DNA of 64,000 bases from Caprella mutica (lineage: Eukaryota; Arthropoda; Malacostraca; Amphipoda; Caprellidae): positions 1 to 64,000 of the forward strand of contig CANNZV010000331.1 of the NCBI GenBank assembly GCA_947561585.1. Direction: 5' to 3'. The notes beneath the pieces were generated by a model that did not search any database, was not told where the DNA came from, and saw nothing but the letters and a program-made list of their open reading frames with translations. Positions 50,166 through 61,419 of the stretch are shown in pieces (positions within the stretch are counted from its first letter, which is position 1; each line of letters starts with the position of its first letter). The translations under genes were made by a program, and so were the position numbers.

Positions 50166-52540
50166 CCGTTGAAATGAAAAAAAATTATTACTTTCTTCCT
50201 TTTTTTCGTATTGAAAATTTGTCAAATTACATTTAAAATACGATTCTAATTACTCACTATTTATTGTAATTTATCCAATTTTGAACAATGCAACTTTGAA
50301 CATCGATTTCTTCGTGTGTTAAAATGAAAAATTCGATATATTTGAGAGTTTATTCGCTGATCCTCCAATGGTTTAATAATGATGAGAATTCTATTCGAAT
50401 TGGAAGTCAATTTACATGCAAATTAAACAACTCGCCTTACTATGATTAACCAATTGGATCTATTAAAGATATTCTCTGTAATATATACAACTCATCAGTT
50501 GATGAACATTTAGATGGTGCAAAATGTGAACCAGTTTGTTTTGATAACCAATCTTATAACCTTGTGTTCTTGTACGAAAATAGTGAACCATATTTTACAT
50601 GTAAGTCTACGGAGAATACTTCGAATATTTCATTTACTCTTCTCGGCACACACAAAAAAATGTGAAAATTAGTCATTAAGTGGGAAAATGTCTCCTGTAG
50701 AATTATTTATTAATATTATTTATAAATTCTATCGAATATTCAATGATTTCATTAATTATCCTTACCAATTAACGAATTATGCAAATGTATTTTTAAGAAC
50801 TTTTCTTTTATTTAAGTGATGAGAATAGAAATATCAAAATTACGTATTATATCTTGTAAAACAAAATTTAACAGAGAATTTAGAACTGAGAGTGTCATAC
50901 CTTACAATATTGAAAATAATTACCACAACGATCTCTCTCAATATTTTTACATAATTTTATCATTTCGATCATTCTTACAAAATATCTATAAGCATTTCAT
51001 TCAGTTAAGTTTCTTTCAAGAAATGAAAAATTAGTAAACTGCTATTTATTAAAAATATAAATAAAAAATATAATGTAATATATTTATTACAGATATTCAT
51101 TTTTTCACAAAATCTGAATAAAATACCAACATTTTGAACTGATTTTTTGATTATGACTATGAATAAAGTTTATAATATTTCTAAACGGTTAGAGTAGGAT
51201 ATGATTTAATTGATATATAGTTTACCGAAAATATCAAGCCAGACACATTTGATATATGAATGATTACAGTAAACATTAGAAATGTGAGTTAGGAATTAAC
51301 TTGATTCTACATATATAAGCAGAACGGGCGATTCTGGTAAAAAAAACAGTAATTAAATTGTGTAATTCGGCTTCATGGATTCGGAGCTAAAAATTATGAA
51401 AGAAAATAACAAATGCAGTATTCAATAGAACATATAATTAAAAATGCAGCACAAAAATTATTTCTAATTCAATAGTTTACGTTAATACAAACACACATGT
51501 CTTATATATATTTACAAAAGGACAACGATCAATTTATAATAACCAATCTAATTGCAGTAGGAAGTTTAATAGAATTATCTGAAGTCAGCTTGTACAAATA
51601 CAAAGCACACCTTAAAAAAAAAGAAAAAAAAGAAGAAGTCAGACTTATATAGAAAAGTTACAGAAAAAGCAACACCATCCATACAATTTAATTTTTTTCT
51701 CCTTAATATCGACTTATTAACCTCATAGATTTATTCTATCAAAGATATTTAAATTACGAGAATAATTTATTTCTCCTTAGTGCATTGAATGTCTATAAAC
51801 ATTTATTTGTTTACCAACTAATTAATAACCTTTCAATCTAACTATTAACCTTTATTGGTATTAATATAATATTGATGGCAATGGTAATCGATTAGATTTA
51901 ATTTTAAATATATTTTGTTATAAATACCAGGTTAGCAACACAAAAATTTGCATTTCAATTATTACGGATTTTCACTAAAAAATAAATACGAACTGAATGC
52001 AATAGTAGAAAAAGAATCCGTGCGCAGAAAATTGCAATTGTTTTAAGCTTATGTATAACTTTTTCCTGGAAAGCAGTTTTGACTTTTGTGTAACTAACTT
52101 TGATAATCCTGTTTTTCAACATAACGCTGAAAAATAATTAAAATAACGATTCATTCCAAAGTTAAAAGCAGTTTAATTCGAGATTAATTTTTTGTGGTCC
52201 ATACTGTATACAAGTCTAATCATCATAAATATACTAAGTATATTTTAGTGCATTTGTGAATGAGAGAAAATAACTTGACGGCAAACTAGTAGAGTATTTA
52301 AAAATCTAAAATTATTTAAACTCTTAAGGGAACAATTCAAAACATAAAGCTAAGATTAATTGCGTATCAGTACACTCACACCCACCGACAGAAGAATTCA
52401 CATAGATCATAAAACTTGTCAAAATAAGATGTAAACATTGTAAAAATTCTTATATACTAAATTCTGATCAACATTGCATTCAGTACTTACGATTTTTGTG
52501 ATTTTCGAAAAAAACAATTCAGTATGATTTTATATATGTA
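50166..52540. other. AT-rich spacer, no gene seen
   Basis: The frame at 50816-51034 has no domain. No arrays or inverted-repeat elements are visible. Confidence 0.55.
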
Positions 52541-52703
52541 CAGTGGCAATTTCCCAGGTGGCAATTTTCCTCAGTAGCAATTTTCCAGGTGGCAATTTTC
52601 CCACAGTGGAAATTTTTCCAGTGGCAGTTTTCCCACAGTGGCAGTTTAATAAAGTGGCAGTTTTCCCGGTGGCAATCTTCCCAGTGGCAATTTTCCTAGC
52701 ACC
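52541..52703. repeat. Solo foldback-type array (GTGGCAATTTTCC)n
   Basis: About ten units of 13-18 bp (GTGGCAATTTTCCCA and GTGGCAGTTTTCCC). The right end CCTAGCACC, read inward as GGTGCTAGGAAAATTGCCAC, is one of the best matches to the tip consensus of the full foldbacks. No inverted partner array is present. The frames on both strands (52530-52766 minus, 52543-52836 plus) are repeat artefacts. Confidence 0.82.
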
Positions 52704-53175
52704 AAAAAAATCAATGCGCATTATCATGAGATGTGATGATAAAACAATACTTAGGTATTTATTCAATGTATGTATATATTCAAAATGTATTTCTAAAATA
52801 TCATCTATTAATACTAGTGAATATTATACAAATTAAAATTCGTTAATTTCCTAAATAAATGAATAATAATAAATCTCATCTAAATGAATTTCTATTGAGA
52901 TTTAGGTAAATATTTTAGATTCTACAGATAAAGAAGGAAAAAATACGTGTTAGAATATATTAAGTATGTTTTTAGTGATTACCTTTTCAATTAATTAATA
53001 TTCAAAGAAGGACATCAAGTTTATCATTTGGATCTTACCCATTTGACAACCCCCACCAGATGTAATTTAAATTATTTTTTTACGTGTATTTTTGTCAGTA
53101 GAATCCGAAATCATGACCGTTTTTTTATAGAAGCTAATACTTTTTGAGATATAAGGGTTTAAAGTTGTTTATTAC

Positions 53176-53773
53176 CTTTGCAGAATGCGGAAAGGTCATA
53201 TTTTAATAGGCCTTTATTTATTTATTCATCATCTTTTTATTCGCTTAACTGAAAAATTGTTCAACCCAATTGCCTGAAATTTGGTGAAACAATTGGTCCA
53301 TGTCCAGTGACCTGAAGGTAAAATTTTGGGAGCGACATGGTTAAAGGTCAAGGTCATGGTCATTTATAACTCAAAAAGTATTGAACCATATCGCATGAAA
53401 CTTGGTGGGACGATTGGTAAATATACAGGAACCATTTGTTAGATTTTGGGAGAGATCGGGTCAAAGGTTAAAGATCGAGATCAAGGCCATTTGTAACTCA
53501 ATAAATCAAAAAGTATTCAACCAAATTTTCTGAAATTTGATGGTACAATTGGTCAATGTCCAGGAACGATCTGGTACAATTTTGGAAGTGATCCAGTCAA
53601 AGGTCTAGGTCAAGGTCATTTATAACTCAATAACTCAAAAAGAGTAGTACCATATTGCATGAAACTTGGTGAGACGATTGGTTATTATCCAGTTAGCAGT
53701 TTCTGAAATTATACGAGAGAACTGGTCAAAGCGGAGGCGAAGGTATGCGCTCTACCAAGTGCGCATCATCTAA
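53176..53773 (+). mobile_element. Insert with AAGGTCAAGGTCA repeats, Helitron-like 3' end
   Basis: It is absent from the corresponding place in the right arm of the host element, so it is an insertion. Inside are about four imperfect units of roughly 115-135 bp with CAAAGGTCAAGGTCATTTAT, AACTCAAAAAGTATT, AAACTTGGTGGGACGATTGG and GTCCAGGAAC words. The 3' end has a small hairpin (ATGCGC, 10-base loop, GCGCAT at 53754-53766 region) followed by CATCTAA then T. A hairpin followed by CTRR at an A/T junction is the Helitron pattern, but the spacing is short and a 5' TC end is not clear. Confidence 0.5.
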
Positions 53774-54039
53774 TTTTCTATGTATTACTGAAGGAATGAA
53801 AACTGTGAAAAAACTTGTATTTTCATTGAAATCACTCTAACATTATAGATTTTTTACATGAAACTGTAATGTAGTTAGTTGTATCCGCTAGTTTGTTGTA
53901 CTGAAAACTTAATGATTGATCAATGATTTGGCAGGGGGCTCGGGGAGCGACACGCCCCCCGAAGTACATAGATTGAATACATCCAGTTCCCGTGATATTT
54001 TCCAATTATTACTTCAATACTGATTTATGTGAAATGGGG

Positions 54040-54685
54040 GGTGACAGGACAATAACCCCCCGTGCAAAAAAAAAACCCGCGGTCAAAAAACCCCTGTGCA
54101 ATATACCCCCCGGACAAAAACCCCCCATACAATAAACCCCCCGGACAAATACCCACCGGACAAGAACCCCCCAAGAAAAAAACTCCCGGTGCAAAAAACC
54201 CCCGGTCGATAAAAATAGCATAATTCATTTTAATTAATTTTAATTAATTTTTTATTAATAAAATTACTATATGCTATCAATATAAAGAGATATAGTGCAC
54301 CTAAGGTTAGGTTAGCGGTCCGATTGGGGGGGAGGTTTGGGGGGGGGATAGTGAGAAAATGTATACTGTACTTATTTTTACTATAAAATAGGTAATGGGT
54401 ATACCTTATTTTGCAAAAAAAAATTGTCATATTTTCGAAGAAAATGTAATAATTATTGGTTTGCATTGAATAATGTTTAATATATTTATAAAAATAAATT
54501 ATGCTATTTATATAGACCGGGGGTTTCTTGCAACGGGTTTTTTTTGCAACGGGGGTTTTAGTCCGGGGGGTATTTGTCCGGGGGGTTTATTGCACAGGGT
54601 TTTTTTGTCCGGGGTGTATTTTGCACGAGGGGTTTTTGACAGCGGGGTTTTTTTTTTTGCACGGGGGGTTATTGTCCTGGAATCG
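54040..54685. mobile_element. Foldback-like element 5 (CCCCCCGGACAAA arrays)
   Basis: The left array (54046-54212) has about ten units of 14-17 bp (CCCCCGGACAAAAAC). The right array (54515-54680) has about ten inverted units (GTCCGGGGGGTTTATTG). Tips read inward are GGTGACAGGACAATAACC and CGATTCCAGGACAATAACC. Both flanks carry the 10-bp word GAAATGGGGG (54031-54040 and 54685-54694), which contains the 8-bp target duplication; its exact phase is uncertain by a base or two. The core (54213-54514) is AT-rich with a run of G at 54326-54348. Array frames on both strands are not genes. Confidence 0.9.
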
Positions 54686-55467
54686 AAATGGGGGTGTGTT
54701 GACCCCCATTCCCTCTACCAGGTCATTAATCAAAAATGAAGTGTGCAGTACAACAAACTAGCGGATACAACAAACTACAGTACGGCTATCTTTAACCAAA
54801 ATTGGCCAAAAAGCGTGAAAACGAGTTTTTCTAAGTTTTCAATCCTTCAGTAATACATAGTGAGGGAATTTATAACTTTAAACCATCATATCTCAAAAAA
54901 ATATCAGTTTCTACTAAAAACGGTTAAGATTTTCGGATTCTATGGATAAAAGTACATAAGTGAATAATTAATTTGAATAAAATTTGGTGGGGTTCTTCAA
55001 ATGGGAAAGATCCCATTATTTAGCTTGTGAACATTTAATTACCTCGATAATCTAATAATGAAAATTGAGGAAATTAATTATTAATTTACATACTCGTCTG
55101 CAATTCTCTATTTTCCATTTGTATTATTTTACACAATTGTGATACAATTTCTATTAATAATTTTACTTGAAAATATTAAAATATTTTGAATGTACATTAA
55201 AAAAAATGTATTTGGGATCAAGCCTATTGATTACAAGTTTTAGTTATTTACGTATAGCATTCATTAAATAAACTTGTTTTAGTTTTAAAATGAAGTATCA
55301 TTGATTCTGTTCACCATAAAGATAGATATTTAATACTGATTGAATATTCCAAAACATTTAACAGTTGAATAACAAGAACAATAACTAATAGAACGAGTGA
55401 GTTAGACGACATTATTACATTTAGTATAATATTGTTAGAGGAAATAGACTTTATATCCCTCATAGTA

Positions 55468-55580
55468 ATTCATTGTTTGTAACAGATCTCTCGAGATTTA
55501 GTGTTTATTGTTGTCGCTGGGGAAACTTTACGAGCGAGATAAGCCAACTGGTTATGTTTATTGCCATCAAATTGCATTCA
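55468..55580 (+). repeat. Dispersed 115-bp repeat, copy 2
   Basis: Same orientation as the copy at 10386-10500. The block from CAGATCTCT to TTGCATTCA differs at about six positions, while the flanks are unrelated. No target duplication is recognised. Confidence 0.85.
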
Positions 55581-56057
55581 GTAAAAAAAATGTAATAATA
55601 AAATAATTCAGTTTTATCCCTCTACCGTTCAAAGAACCTGAAAGATGCTTTAAGTGACAAAATATGATCATAATGAAGATGAAGGGTTGACACGCACTAC
55701 TAATATATTTCTAATTAGGGAATAAATTCTATACATTTGGTATATATTGTAGACAAACAAATAATAAAGGTAGAAAGTAATCGAAGTTGTGAAATTAATT
55801 ATAGACTCAATATCAATTGAGAAGTTTATAGTAATTGAAGAGGGAATATAGTTGAAGGCTATTAAATATCATTAAAAAGTGATGGTGACAAAATGTACAA
55901 TTCACTGTTTTCAACTGTAAAATATGTATAGCTTATTTATGTACAAAATATCATATATTTTGGTGAAAGTGTCATACGGAGAAAGTGTCGTGTGGAGAAC
56001 ATTTTTTTAGCGGACGGGTTTTCGGTGAAATTTTTTCCGGTTAAAGGATCTAAAACC
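55581..56057. other. AT-rich spacer, no gene seen
   Basis: AGTGTCATACGGAGAAAGTG and AGTGTCGTGTGGAGAAC near 55967-56000 are two tandem words that may be a short foldback-type array remnant; no inverted partner is found. Confidence 0.4.
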
Positions 56058-56380
56058 AATAAAATGGAGTGTGAATAATATAATGGAGTGTGAATAATAT
56101 AATGGAGTGTGAATAATATAATGGAGTGTGAATAATATAATGGAGGTTGAATAATATAATGGAGGGAGAATAATAAAATGGAGTGTGAATAATATAATGG
56201 AGTGTGAATAATATAATGGAGTGTGAATAATATAATGGAGTGTGAATAATATAATGGAGTGTGAATAATATAATGAAGTGGTAATAATATAATGGAGGTT
56301 GAATAATATAATGGAGGGAGAATAATAAAATGGAGTGTGCATAATATAATGGAGGCTGAATAATAAAATGAAGAGTGAGA
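56058..56380. repeat. 19-bp tandem array (AATAATATAATGGAGTGTG)n
   Basis: About 17 units. Most end GGAGTGTG, with variants GGAGGTTG, GGAGGGAG and GGAGGCTG. The ordered pair GGTTG then GGGAG occurs twice about 150 bp apart, showing a block duplication. A minus-strand frame (56007-56342, HSIILFTLHYI repeats) is a by-product. Confidence 0.95.
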
Positions 56381-56961
56381 AATAAATGAACGGAAATTAC
56401 GTTAATAGAATATTTCTTTATTCAATGACTAATTCACTCATTGTATATTTACAACAAGGAAGTACTTATATTATCATCGGAATTTTAAATCATAAAGAAT
56501 TAGTTAATTTACCGAGAACATTATAACGATATTTCAATTAATAATCTTCATATATTTATTTACTAATCGATTGATATATATAGATATTATTAAAAAAATC
56601 CTATTATATCAGACATACATGATTCAAAGAAATTAAATTCCCTTCAATTTTCCACATGTTCATTGTTCATTTATTAGCCAGCATTTTTCTCTGTTTACAG
56701 TTCGTTAGTTGCTACATTGCCTAAGGAAACTCTACACTGTATCAATTCATAGCTCTTCTACATGGAAAATATTAACGCAATATCACCTCTACAGTGAGAA
56801 AACTATGAAAACACGCAAACTAGATGATAGTAATGTAGAGATGCTATTGTTTGAAACATACAAACACTCCCTTTATATGGCCTATCATCCTTGCAAACAA
56901 TTCCATATGGCATTCACATGTTTATCATATAGTTCAACCCTATAGTAAACTAGCCTATTTA
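56381..56961. other. AT-rich spacer, no gene seen
   Basis: The plus-strand frame at 56709-56945 (78 codons) is GC-richer than its surroundings and follows TTTACAG at 56694-56700, but I recognise no domain and do not call it. Confidence 0.45.
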
Positions 56962-57496
56962 CCCTAGTAACCAGTCCGATTCGGAAGCCGTCTTTCATGA
57001 CTTTTACTTTTTCACATAATTACACACGATTATGCAGAAAAGAATGTAATTAATTGCAAGATACTCATATGTGTCCCAAAAAAAAACGGAACCCAATTTC
57101 AAGTTAGTATATTCTAAAAACTATTGAAGATACATGTGTCTTCCTGGCATCTATTTCATTGTTGAATCCTTTTACATTCATAGTTATATTTTGTTAAATT
57201 TTTCTTTATTTTTGTGAATGTTATAAGGAATTTATTGACTGGCGGGGAAAATGGCTTGACGCAAAAATTAAAATACCTAAGAAATATTTGTTCTTATATT
57301 TGCCTGTTAATTTTATTTTAAATGGATAATTATTCTTTGGCGTTCACCAATGGATGTGAATTAAGGTTTTTATGAAGAAAAAATATCAAAAAATTCAATT
57401 TGTTGATATTTTATAACAGTCTTAGTGAATAGGTACTGGCGCGCACGCCCCATGGCTAGGTGGCTGAACAATCTTTTAAGGGATAGGTTACTAGGG
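56962..57496. mobile_element. piggyBac-like MITE, CCCTAGTAACC family, copy 2
   Basis: The left tip is CCCTAGTAACCAGTCCGA. The right tip read inward is CCCTAGTAACCTATCCC with TTAA outside (57497-57500); the left flank TTTA has decayed. The tips match the copy at 24025-24468. 535 bp, non-coding. Confidence 0.72.
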
Positions 57497-57500
57497 TTAA

Positions 57501-58731
57501 GGGATTTAATATGGTAATACAGTATAAATATGTGTTATCCGCATTTAATAAATCTAATCATTATAAATACTTATAAGAAACATGTGATTATGCCATTTTA
57601 TAACCATAAATATAGTAAACACTATATTAAATAGAGATTGTATACATACATATATAATTGACCACATCATATCAACATATCAATTACCATACTTATATCA
57701 GCTGTTTACCACATGTTATTTTTCCATATTGCCATTTACCATGTAAAAACACATGTCATTTGCATTTTCAACTGGATTATTCCTGGATTACTAGGATTTT
57801 TCATACACTTTTTTTTAAATGACACTGAATATCGAGAATGTGAAAAATATTAATTGAATAATGATGTGAAGAAACCAATGCAAGCAGCTGTCATTAATAT
57901 ATTGTACCTAGTATTGATAAATAAATTTCATTATTACGTAAATTATTCGAAGATGCAATAAAATTCCCAGAAAAAACGTTACCTTATAATCTACTCTTTT
58001 TGTTTTTCGTATCATGAATATTATTGCTGATAGAATATACAGTCTCCGAAAGCCACATAGATAATGTATCCTCTGATATTTTCACAATAAAGGTGTACGT
58101 ATCATAATCTTGATGTTAGGAAATACATCTGAATGAATCCTTTCATGCTTCAGTGAATCTTCTGGAATATTTAAAATGTTTCCCTGATATGAAAGTAGAG
58201 TAATAGAGGACTAGTATCAGCTATCTATGGTGTGATAGAGTTATGTAGGAAGTATGGTTAACTCTTTTTGGAAATATCTTGCAACGCCTTTGAGGTGGTT
58301 ATTACAGATAGATGAATCTAAATAGGAAATTCCACAACATTCTTGTTGGTCTACACTCACTACAGGCATTGGAATTTGAAACAGGTATACATATAACTTT
58401 AGGGAAACGATTTCGTGTTATAATAAAAAATAAATATTAAATATCTAATCGAAAATTATTCAATGCATCACATTTCAATATAAATGCTTCATTAGTGTGA
58501 TACTAAATCATGGATAGACATCTATTTGTAACAAATAAACACTTTTTTTTGTTTCCTTCCTGTTCTTTTCCTCCCCATGCCAAAACTGGTTACTCATAAT
58601 AGGTGCAAATGATTCTTGTGTTTAGGATACAAATTGTGTATGTTGATACGGTAGAAACAGACCCGGAAATTACCTTCATTGGTATGCAAATGGAGAAATT
58701 CTGATGTCGCATTGAGATGAGAAAGGAATAG
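57501..58731. other. AT-rich spacer, no gene seen
   Basis: No arrays or domain-bearing frames. The minus-strand frame at 58590-58805 runs into the minisatellite and is not supported. Confidence 0.55.
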
Positions 58732-59166
58732 AGACGAATGGGAACTAAAGTGATGAAATGACCTGAATTAAAGTGAATAGAGTGACAAATGGGACGAAAT
58801 GACATGATTTGAAGTGAATAGAGTGACGAATGGGAACTAAAGTGATGAAATGACCTGAATTAAAGTGAATAGAATGACAAATGGGACGAAATGACATGAT
58901 TTGAAGTGAATAGAGTGACGAATGGGAACTAAAGTGATGAAATGACCTGAATTAAAGTGAATAGAATGACAAATGGGACGAAATGACATGATTTGAAGTG
59001 AATAGAGTGACGAATGGGAACTAAAGTGATGAAATGACCTGAATTAAAGTGAATAGAATGACAAATGGGACGAAATGACATGATTTGAAGTGAATAGAGT
59101 GACGAATGGGAACTAAAGTGATGAAATGACCTGGTTTGAAGTGAATAGAGTGACGAAATGGCATGA
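58732..59166. repeat. 92-bp minisatellite built from two 46-bp halves
   Basis: GAGTGACGAATGGGAACTAA starts at 58821, 58913 and 59005, a 92-bp period. Each unit has two related halves: one with GACGAATGGGAACTAAAGTG, ATGAAATGACCTGAATTAAA and GTGAATAGA, the other with GACAAATGGGACGAAATGAC, ATGATTTGAA and GTGAATAGA. About 4.7 units, nearly identical, so recently homogenised. Confidence 0.96.
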
Positions 59167-59572
59167 TAACACGGTTACAATTTCTTCAGCGATACAATTT
59201 AATTCCTAGTTTAAACCGAAGACCAAGTTGCTGACTTCAAATGGAAATTTAATCCAAAGGGCTCGAAGGAACAGTCAGAAGAAAAGCTGCTGTATGAACA
59301 AAGTCAATTACGACCAGTCAATTTTATCTGAATCATAAGAATAGCAATTCCACTTTATAGTAAAATATCTACAGTCAATCGTCCCATGGAGTTATACCAT
59401 TCATTTTCACATAGCTCATTTTGTGCCATTGTTCATACATATACAATACATATAGTACATATACTCACATTCTACGGTTCTACTTGAACTGAGGTGGTAT
59501 GCTTTACTTAATTTCCATGGGGACCAATCTATTGAAGTCAGGATGTAAATGCGGTCAAAAATTGAGGCAATT
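59167..59572. other. Spacer, no gene seen
   Basis: Ordinary AT-rich sequence with no repeat or coding signal. Confidence 0.5.
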
Positions 59573-59784
59573 AATCACTTACAAAATAGAGGACTATACT
59601 GTGATAATTTGAAAGTGTGGAGCCTAGTAACGAATGTGACTATCGCGTCACATGTTTCAAAAAAAGACATTGAAAAACTAACTAAAATTATTACTTATAT
59701 TGATTATAAATTACTTACTAGACATATTAAAAGTAGTTTATAAAATTTTACTATACAAAAAATCAATTCCGGTCGTAAAGGGTG
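59573..59784 (+). repeat. Dispersed repeat with CTTTACGACC end, copy 2
   Basis: It shares AAAATAGAGGAC, ATACTGTGA and AGCCTAGTAACGAATGTGAC with the repeat at 49951-50165. It ends GGTCGTAAAGGGTGTTAA, the inverse of the other copy's CCTTTACGACC start. A plus-strand frame (59549-59743, SLVTNVTIASHVSKKDIEKL) aligns with the matching frame of copy 1 (VTNVIISLHVKKNQENSKL). A coding ancestor is possible but unidentified. Confidence 0.6.
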
Positions 59785-61419
59785 TTAATCATTGGCCACT
59801 TCCTATTGAAATATTTGACAATGTAACTTTACCAAAACAATTCTATTAGTTTATTCTGTTGAATTTCAATTGATATTGCAAGACAAACTTTGTATATGAT
59901 TACTTATTATTATCATTTTCAATATTAAAGTTATAAAAAAAGATTTTTATATTATTTGTGAGTATGAGGGTTATTATATGAAAATTGTAATCTCTATGAA
60001 TTAAATATAGTAACCATCCAAAATCAATTGATAATATAATTAATAATTTATTGATTGGCATTACGGCCAATATATGGTTAATAAAAGAATTCACTATAAA
60101 TAGCATCGATCATTGAACATATAATCGGTAATTATGTGAGTGAGAACAATAGGCATTAAATATAGTACTTTAGATACATACTGTATTGTCGGTATTGCAT
60201 TGCTTTAATAACTTATCAATAATAGCATATAGATAACATACATTATATATATTTAGAAAAATATCAAAATAGTTTATCGTCGTAGAATTATTCGTTAAAT
60301 TTAATATTTATTATAATTAATTATCAGAATTTCATCACAGGTTAATAAGAATATTAATTATTTTTCTATTTTTACATTCACAGTCAATGGTTGCTGTGTA
60401 TTAGTGAATAATGTTCGATTTCATTAAATGATTTCCTAATTGGATTATTATTCTTTAAGAGCTTAAAAATTGATAATATATAATCCCTCTTAATCCTTTC
60501 ATTTAAATTTACTCTGTTAAAAGATTAATTCATGCAGCCAATGGATTAATATTGTCAGTGGGAAAGATTAAACATCATACTGTCCGATTAAATAACGATA
60601 GTCAACACGATTATTATATGAAATGTTCAATTCATATTATTTTCTTACATAGATTGCATTAGTATTGTGAGATTAAAATGGCAACAATATCTACTTTTTT
60701 AATGGAAATTCTATTATTAAATGTAATCTAATTTCTCCACATCGTTAATTTTCTTCTCTTGTTAATAGTAATTACCCCACATAACTACCCTTTGTATATT
60801 AATTTACCAACTACAGTGACTCTAATGTAATGTTTTTAATATATAATAATGATTTTGTAACATATAATTATATATTAGTGACGATTTATAATGATGGTAG
60901 CTATATTAGTTATACAACTTAATAGCCATTTAATATTAGGTTCATATTCTATACACATAGTGGAGAGCTTGAAGAAATTCGCTTTGAGTAAATATTATTC
61001 AAATATTTGTATTGGTTAAATATTTTGAATAATGATACAAAAAATAACATTTTTACTCCACTGAAATTATTTCGTTTTAAATTTTCCATAATAATTTTTA
61101 ACAAAATATTAGATTTTACAATATTTCAATTAATGTTTAAAACCCGTTCAAAAGGTAACACCGAATTTAAAAGAAATTAATTATTATAACCTCTATGTAT
61201 AATAAGATATTTTCTACTTGTATTTACTCGGAACTGTAATACCAGATTTTTCATCACATTTATAAATTATCATCATCAATAATATACGTTGGACATAAGT
61301 TAGATAATAATTACTGATGGTTTGAAATTTGTATTTAGTTGACGGTAAATATTATCAAAAGAATTCTTTTTATTCCCAATAATTTAGATATGTATTCTTC
61401 ATTCAAAGTAGTCCACATT
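59785..61419. other. Very AT-rich spacer, no gene seen
   Basis: No repeats or coding signal beyond AT-driven frames. Confidence 0.6.

Larger units (their letters stand above)
53030..55012. mobile_element. Inverted-repeat element holding a Helitron-like insert and a foldback
   Basis: The left end GGATCTTACCCATTTGACAA and the right end, read inward, GGATCTTTCCCATTTGAAGA start long diverged arms. Shared arm words include AGAATCCGAAA, TTTTTGAGATAT, TTTAAAGTT, CTATGTATTACTGAAGGA and TTGTATCCGCTAGTTTGTTG. The left arm is 53030-53175 plus 53774-53925, and the right arm is about 54745-55012. The left arm is split by about 600 bp (53176-53773), and the middle holds foldback element 5. No transposase is recognised. 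Confidence 0.72.

Noticed and set aside
56007..56342. 111-codon minus-strand frame (HSIILFTLHYI repeats)
   Set aside because: By-product of the 19-bp array; no independent evidence.
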